Below, one piece after another: positions 57,890 through 64,000 of a stretch of 64,000 nt of DNA. The notes under the pieces are model-generated. The model was not told the origin of the DNA and made no database searches. It was given only the letters and a program-made list of their open reading frames with translations. The stretch is from Tetraselmis striata (lineage: Eukaryota; Chlorophyta; Chlorodendrophyceae; Chlorodendrales; Chlorodendraceae). Positions within the stretch are counted from its first letter, which is position 1; every line of letters begins with the position of its first letter. Both the position numbers and the translations under genes were made by a program. Where the stretch lies: NCBI GenBank assembly GCA_006384855.1, contig VCJN01002614.1, positions 1 to 64,000 of the forward strand, in the 5' to 3' direction.

Positions 57890-60139
57890 TCATCAAGCCT
57901 ATATCATTGTTTGCATCTGGTCTGGAAGCCCTTGGCGTGCGGCCTCATGCACTGTCTGGGAGTAGTCATGACATGATGCATCTTGTAAATACACCCGTTA
58001 CTAGTTCGGAGGCTTGTTACTCTCCGGCGCTCGAGTCGAATAGCTGTCCAATCCAGCCCTCGTGCCCTTCTCCCAGGCATTGTTGCCATTGGCTGCATGT
58101 AGAATGAATGCGGATTAAAGGGCAGAGCTTAGTGAGGCACATAAACTGCACGGCGGTAATAGCGACTGAGTGATGAGTCTGTTTGTTCTGTAACTCGAAT
58201 GAATCTCTGTGATGCCCGTTGCTGATGCTGGAGCTAGGACAGAGTACATATTTGACCGGGAATGACTGTACTAATTGGTGGTGTGACTCATGTTGGCTGA
58301 TTGTTTCAAACAATTGGGGAGATTCATCGGAGCAAGCAGCCACATAGGGTGCCACGTGACAACCGTTCCATAGGGTAGCTACATGACACCGTATATGGTC
58401 TAATCGGCAATAATATCGATGGCTGCGGACGGGTCTGCGTGCACCCGCATTCGCTCCGAAGCCCACTGCCCGAGTGCCCGTCCAGAGCGCCTCAGTGTTG
58501 CACCGGCGCCGCAGCCGTTCTGTCGCCCCATCAACCCCTTCTCCCTCCCTGCCGCCACCACTCCCTCTCACCATGTGTCACAGCAAGCGCGGTATGGCGC
58601 ACCCTACCACAGCCCTGTTTCGATCGTTGTCTATGTGTAGTAGCGACTAGGAATACTATGTGTACATGTTTGGCACGCGAAACACAGCGCGTTGCACCTG
58701 CAGGTCATCACACAACGCATGACGCCTGCTCCCCTGGTCAGCTGCTCCGAAACCATTCTCGCCACCCGCTGCCACCGGTGCCGCCCCTAAGGTCAACTCT
58801 CACAGCACCTGCCGTCGCCTGCCAAATACGACCACACTCCGCTATATCCATCTACATACCGCCTGGCTTCCGGCGCCGTGCAGACCGCGTCCAGAGCGTC
58901 CGAGCCTGGGGCTTGTTTTCAGTCGTGTTGTTGGCACTCATCAGGAGGGTGAAAAGTTATGACACCAAGCACAGCAGGTGCCGCAAAATGATGCGCGGCC
59001 ACACCGCACTTGCTGCCGCTCCACCTTACACCGTGCGACCTTTCGCCATCCCGCGGCAGCCTAGTCGTAAGTAAGCTCAGGTGAGTAGTCGCTAGCTCTC
59101 GTTGAAACACCCGTCGCCGACTGTCTGGCAATCACGCGCCGCCCTGTGTCGTTTCGACGTTTCTTATTTCTCGCCATATGTAATTGTCATCACAATCCGT
59201 GCATGATGTGCTGGGGCGGCTTCGGCCGATGACCCGGGGGTAACTTTACTTACGTATTGCTGTATTAGTAACTTTTAACGCGATTTATGGTTCTTTGTGC
59301 ACATGTGTCACGTTTTCATATGGCTGTCAAAATATACCGATGCCGAGTCAGTACAGTGGTCCACACACCTTTATTGCGCGCATGAAAAGGTCCACTGCTT
59401 CCATCCTCATCACCTTAACCACGCACCGAATCAGCAATATGTCGCGTTGAGGACATGGGGCTTTGAATTAAGAATATATGTACAGTATGCAAGTCCCAGC
59501 ACACCGAGGGGGCGGCCGCCGTTTTGACTTTCGCGCTTCGGAGCTATACGAATTCTTACGACCGCAGCACAGAAATAACTATCAATGAAGTGATGCTGTC
59601 ACCACACCGGCGCGGTGCCGCCCGCCAAGCTAACCTGATGTACATATGCCGAGTGAAAACAATCGCCCAGCGCACCTGACGACAACTAATCATTGGGTGA
59701 TTGGGGACAGCTATACTATATGGATCCGGCCCAACGAGCTCATCATATCATCTCCTGGCGCCTGACACTACCCGGGGGTATGGCAGCGCGCCTTATAGGT
59801 GGTTCCTATTGGCATGCGCGGATCCATGCATGATGCGCTGCAATACAAATATACAGAGTAGTATGGCTTACATCAGCGATGCATAGGCACATTCCACAAC
59901 TACTGGTGTCCTACAGCATCGTCATCCCTGACAGCCCATCGCGGTTTGGTGGAAATTAACCATCCCACGGAGCACTAGCGGCGATGCGAGCGTGTGCGGT
60001 GGGGCGACCTCTGGCCTAACTGGTCATCATCCCTTCACGCCGCCGCCTACGGGAAAAAAATGGCCTTTACACACGGCGTGCCAATGTGCCGGTCGCTCGC
60101 TCATGCGCTGCTCCCCGCAGAGTACGGGCGCCCGATCTT
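57890..60139. other. 2.2-kb intergenic region between convergent genes
   Basis: No recognised gene. A Ser/Pro/Arg-rich open frame at 58439-59074 looks like chance in GC-rich DNA and has no domain. It is the common 3' flank of the unknown gene and the TPR gene. Confidence 0.5.
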
Positions 60140-63100
60140 TCATGCGCGGAAGACGCCGGCGAAGGAGGGGCAGCTCGAGCGCATGTTGGCCACGCGGTCG
60201 TCCGCCTGCGCCCAGGCGCGCTTGTGGCGCGTGATGGCGCTGGCGGCCTCGCTGGCGCGCCCCTGCCCCGCCAGGCTGTGCGCCAGGCCGAGCAGGGACC
60301 ACGCGTTGGCGGGGTACTCCGACAGATCCTGTGGCGCGGCATGCCGCCCGCGTTTGCAGAGGTCAGCGCACGCCGCCGAGGACAGCGGCAAGCGCAAGCG
60401 ACCAAAGCAGCCGCCCTAGCTAGACAAACCCTATACAAACCTAAATCTAGGGCAAGGAGACAATTTTTTACGAGGGAGCGCTGGCGGAGCTGGGCCGGTC
60501 TTGCCTTGCGATAACAGTCCTCCGCGTCCTCGTGCCGCCCGGCGTCCAGTAGCACCTTGCCCAGGCACTGCCGGATGGGCTGTCACGGCGGCAGAATGGA
60601 GCACCGGCGGCGCAGACCAGCGGCGCGCGGCGCGGTTAGCATACATAGACGCACACGTACATACATATATACGTGCATATAAGTATGCATTATGTGTGTG
60701 TATGTATTATACGTGTGTATGTGTATATAGAGAAAGACATGTATATATATCTACATATATACATCCATATGTATCACAGATCTATACATATACACGAATA
60801 TATACATGCCCTTCGTATTTGCGGTCAACTAGCGTAATTAGTTAGACGTGTGAATAGAGCTTTCTCCTCATTGAGCAGCAGGCACGGAGCACACGCGAGG
60901 AGGAAGGGAAGGGGGGGAGAAGAGCAATGACCCCAATCATGGTGTGTAAATCCTAAACTCATGCGGACGAGGGGCGGCATGTTGAAGCGTGGCACCCTCA
61001 TCCACTACATGCATCCCCACGTGCGCGCCGCATTGAGGCGCTCTGCGATGGCTCCGAATGAGCAGCATGTGCCGCGCTTGTAAATACACCACTCCAAAAA
61101 ATAACTGCAAGGGTGCCATACGGTTTGCGGCGCCACCCCGGCGCACGGTACCAAGCACTCATCCGGGCGATGTGGCGCAGGTTGGAGCGTGTTAGCCTCA
61201 TCCAGTTCATTGATCCGGATGCGGTTGGCAGCATAGGTGCCGAACTGCCGACCCGGTGATATGAACACTGCGAGCAAGACCCTACGTTACCCTACTTGCC
61301 AAAGGTAAAATACGGACGAAAAGATATCGGAACAAAACGGCGGCAAATCCTTCTTGGGAGGTTGCCATCATGCCCGACCTGTAGCTTACCATCAGGGTGA
61401 TTAGAAGCGAGCCGACACCCGTACTTCAATTCACAACTTGTTGATACCCCGCCGGACTGCATTTGGAAGTTGTGGTGGGAGTTCGCACCCCGCCGAGCGC
61501 GCGGTCCTTTCCGGGCGAGGTCGTGACCACAGGCAGGCGCACGGACCCGGCCGCACCTGGTGCACGCGGATGGGCTCCATGTACTCCATCTCCGCCTCCA
61601 TCTCCGCGCCTTCCGCCAGCGCGGCCACCGCGCCCGCCCAGTCGCCGCGCAGCGTCGCCAGCCGGCCGGCCACCATGCGCTCCGCGACGTCCAGCTGCGG
61701 GCCAGTTGGGACATCACGTTGCGTATCAATGCGTGTACTCACTAATGGCCATCGACATGTTCCAGGGAGGACATGCTACTCCTTTCAGAAAGTGAGCGGC
61801 GTGAGGCGGCGTGGCGGCACTGATGCACGTGGACGCCGGTCCTTCCGGTACCACCGGCCCGGGCTGTCATCCACCGATACACCGCGAGGTTGGATTTAAC
61901 CGTGGCACAGCATTAGGCCAGAAGCCCTGGCCGTTTCGGTGTTTGAAAATGGTTTTGGAGCCGGTTCGGGTTCGTCAGCCGGCCTGCGGTGTAGCTCTTG
62001 ATGGCTCCGGCGGCGTGTGCGTTTGTTGTCATCGAAGTAACGGCGGCCTGTTGAGTCGGGAGTACCCTACTATGATATCGGGGGGAGGCAGAGGGAGAGG
62101 TCGCCGTTGTCGCTAAAGTGCATCAGCTAGGGAGGGAGGCGACAGGGAGGCGTGTGGGCCCGAGCCCGGCGCGGACATAGCGGCGGAGGCCGGGGGGGGG
62201 TGGGGGGGTTCCGACAGCGCTCTCTGTTTGGTTTAGGGGCCTGGCCTTCAGAGGGCTGCACGCTAAGGCTACTCACATCGTACGTACCGGGCAGATAGAC
62301 GTACCTTTCAGATCCACGCCCGTGATACATCCCTGTAGTATTTGTGTATGTTAAGGGAATAGGAGGTTGTTCCGCAGACTTGCAGAATTACAGGTATTGG
62401 CATGGTCAGGCCAAATACGCCGTTCACAACATCGTTCAACCTCGCTGCCTAAACCGCCGCCATCGCTTACGGACGCTGCAAGGGTTTTACTGTTGCAAGT
62501 CTTGTCCCGGGGGCGAAAAATAAAACCCCGCTCGCCCTTTCAATTTTCCAGGTTTAGCCTTCCCTTTTTGCATAGTGGCAGTTGGTATTGATTTCGTCGG
62601 ATCCCTGAGTGTGTCGGCAAGACAAGAACGCCTCTATCCCGGCTACGTACGCTGTGTTGCCGACCCTGTGCCGGTTCATGCAGCCGGGCCGTATGACAGC
62701 CGGCCTGTGTAGTCGGGAGGTTGGCAGGAGTAACGTTGTAACACATTTCGATTTCGATTTCGGCGACGGAGGTTCAGCATGCAGCGGCTCGCGCCCAGCC
62801 CCGCTGCCCGTGGCCAAGCGGCCACCAAGCAGCCGGGCGCCGCGACAGGGCCGCGCGATGCGTTGCGTGCAGTTTCGCGAGTGTTCGCTGATGGCGACGC
62901 CAACGGCGTGGGGTGGCAGCTCACATGCCCAACCGGGGAGGGCGGGCGCTACCCCCCAGCCGCCTTGCAATCTCTGCGCGCCCCCGTGGCTGCCTACATT
63001 CAAGCCCCCCCCCCCCCCCCCCCGCCTCCCCCTCTCTCTCAACACCGGTGCTCAGGTCTGTAAGGGCGGGCGGTCAGTGGGGCACGCAGTCCAGCGGTTG

Positions 63101-63296
63101 ACCGCGCGGCTCACCAGGTAGCGGTAGCCGCCTCCGTACAGCCCGATCTGCCCGCCGGACTTCCAGCGCGGCGCCGGCAGCGTGACGGCCGCCGTGTCGT
63201 TCACGTGTGCGGACGCCGTCCGGAACGCCGCCGCCGCCTCATCGACGGCTGCCAGCTGCTCCACGGTCGCGCTGGGGAGGGCGGCGCCGGTGGTGT
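60140..63296 (-). CDS. TPR-repeat protein, C-terminal exons (partial gene)
   Basis: TPR helices usually mediate protein binding; the partner is unknown. Exons found: 63296-63115, 61694-61557, 60579-60505 and 60328-60140; phases agree, giving about 156 codons ending in a stop. Text: ATVEQLAAVDEAAAAFRTAS; then LDVAERMVAGRLATLRGDWA and MEPIRVHQ; then PIRQCLGKVLLDAGRHEDAE; then DLSEYPANAWSLLGLAHSLA and AWAQADDRVANM. The series 'EP..., LG.vLLdaGr..eAe..Yr.DL..yP.NaWsLlGLa.sL..QGr..eA' is typical of a TPR family found in bacteria and algae. The exon at 63296 begins in phase 1, so at least one more exon lies upstream, probably right of the window. The intron after 60505 has a GC donor (AAG/GCAAGA). 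Confidence 0.75.
60650..60800. repeat. AT/GT-rich simple-sequence region in a TPR-gene intron
   Basis: Irregular alternation of TA, CATA and TGTG units (ATACATATATACGTGCATAT and similar). Purine-pyrimidine alternation favours slippage. Lies between TPR exons ending 61557 and starting 60579. Confidence 0.8.
62471..62523 (+). mobile_element. SINE-like short insert, third copy (in a TPR-gene intron)
   Basis: Starts GGACGCTGCAAGGGTTTTAC, contains GTTGCAAGTCTTGTCC and ends GGGGGCGAAAAA. Same family as 19451-19506 and 41092-41143 with more substitutions. No clear target duplication, so probably older. Confidence 0.7.
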
Positions 63297-64000
63297 CTGC
63301 GCGGATCACCCGGCGGTAGGGCAACAAGCGGAGTGGGAACCGGCAGGCGGGAAGGGGGGACATCCTGTGCCATCAAGTCCAACTTCATTGACACAGTCTT
63401 CAACCATCCATTCGGAGCAACTCATCATGTCCGAGCCTCATCGGGTCCACTGACCTCCATGGAGTCGCATATCGGAGGAGAAAGCGCCAACTCCAAGTGG
63501 CACTGAGTGCGCCTCCCCCGGAATGCGTAAACGGTCTAACCACACGGAGTTCCTTTGACTTCACGGCTCTAATGTATCAGACACACAGTGTCATGCATTG
63601 GGACAAACAGAGCATCATACATACTACAAATAAACACACTAACGTACATTGGAGGCAAACAATACATTATGCACTGGGACTTTTGACGGCCCCAATGTAC
63701 GAGATCCTCACCGGGTTCCTCACACATCCGCTTGCTAAAGATGTGCGCGAGCTTCCCATCATTCCCATCATGCATTCCCTTCACGGCGCCGATACCCGCA
63801 CGATCGCGCTAAATTTGGTACGGACTGAGAATCGAGACTGTCGTACGGTGGAAGCAGTTCCCGCCCAAGCCCCCCCCCCCCCCCCCCCCCCTGGCTCCCT
63901 CTCTCTGATGCCGGGGGTTCCGGGCGCAGTGATGCGCGCCCAGATGCCGCCGGGGGCCTCCACGCCAATCGTCCCGAGGCGGCACCGTCACCTGACGCGC
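63297..64000. other. Right edge: probable upstream intron/exon sequence of the TPR gene
   Basis: Contains a C run at about 63869-63891. The minus strand near 63900-63990 reads a GC-rich open stretch (GVEAPGGIWARITAPG) that might be an exon, and the last bases give a donor-like CAG/GTGACG on the minus strand. Neither could be tied in phase to the next exon. Confidence 0.35.

Noticed and set aside
58439-59074. A 211-residue Ser/Pro/His-rich open frame
   Set aside because: No domain, compositional bias typical of GC-rich chance frames, overlapping frames equally long.

Overview
The window is nuclear DNA of a eukaryotic microbe, most likely a unicellular alga; a green or prasinophyte-type alga fits best, but this rests on gene style and not on a marker. 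Host genes are split by many short-to-medium GT-AG introns (two are GC-AG). Exons are GC-rich, introns and spacers are more AT-rich and carry long poly(G)/poly(C) runs. The proteins include a bacterial-type HU protein with a presequence, a plant/alveolate-type calcium-dependent protein kinase, and a short prolyl 4-hydroxylase. I rebuilt genes by matching splice sites and reading phase by eye, so exon borders are predictions.

Layout. 1-1723: 3' end of a coiled-coil gene (+). 3210-5372: prolyl 4-hydroxylase (-). 5.4-9.9 kb: no recognised gene. 9900-18793: calcium-dependent protein kinase with three EF-hands (+, about 14 exons). 18.9-22.1 kb: two direct copies of a 0.7-0.8 kb repeat, one carrying a 56-bp retroposed insert with a 13-bp target duplication. 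22164-34353: a 12.2-kb mobile element with inverted ends and two long divergent genes, both open through all predicted exons. 34.35-39.3 kb: two decayed, related tyrosine-recombinase elements. 39.5-47.1 kb: several LINE fragments, including two copies of one family in inverted orientation. 47437-48251: organelle-targeted HU-like protein (+). 48786-52790: organelle-targeted DnaJ-type co-chaperone without a zinc finger (-). 54872-55975: sterol desaturase/fatty acid hydroxylase family membrane protein (-). 56940-57889: unknown small protein (+). 60140-63296 and probably beyond the right edge: TPR protein (-).

The most unusual object is the 12.2-kb element. Gene B (+, about 956 aa) carries an RNase H-like transposase core with a GHTHERVDQ motif, resembling the transposase-like proteins scattered through protist and animal genomes (DUF7869/KDZ-like; my family call is tentative). 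Gene A (-, about 1,541 aa) ends in a beta-class DNA amino-methyltransferase fold whose DPPY-type catalytic motif reads DALF. Three introns of the two genes each hold a tandem array of the same 24-bp unit, always in the same genomic orientation. GTCCC...GGGAC palindromes recur near both ends and in a gene B intron. I read it as a possibly autonomous DNA transposon that pairs a transposase with a methyltransferase-derived protein.

Apart from the two element genes, neighbouring host genes show no shared pathway, as expected in a eukaryotic genome.
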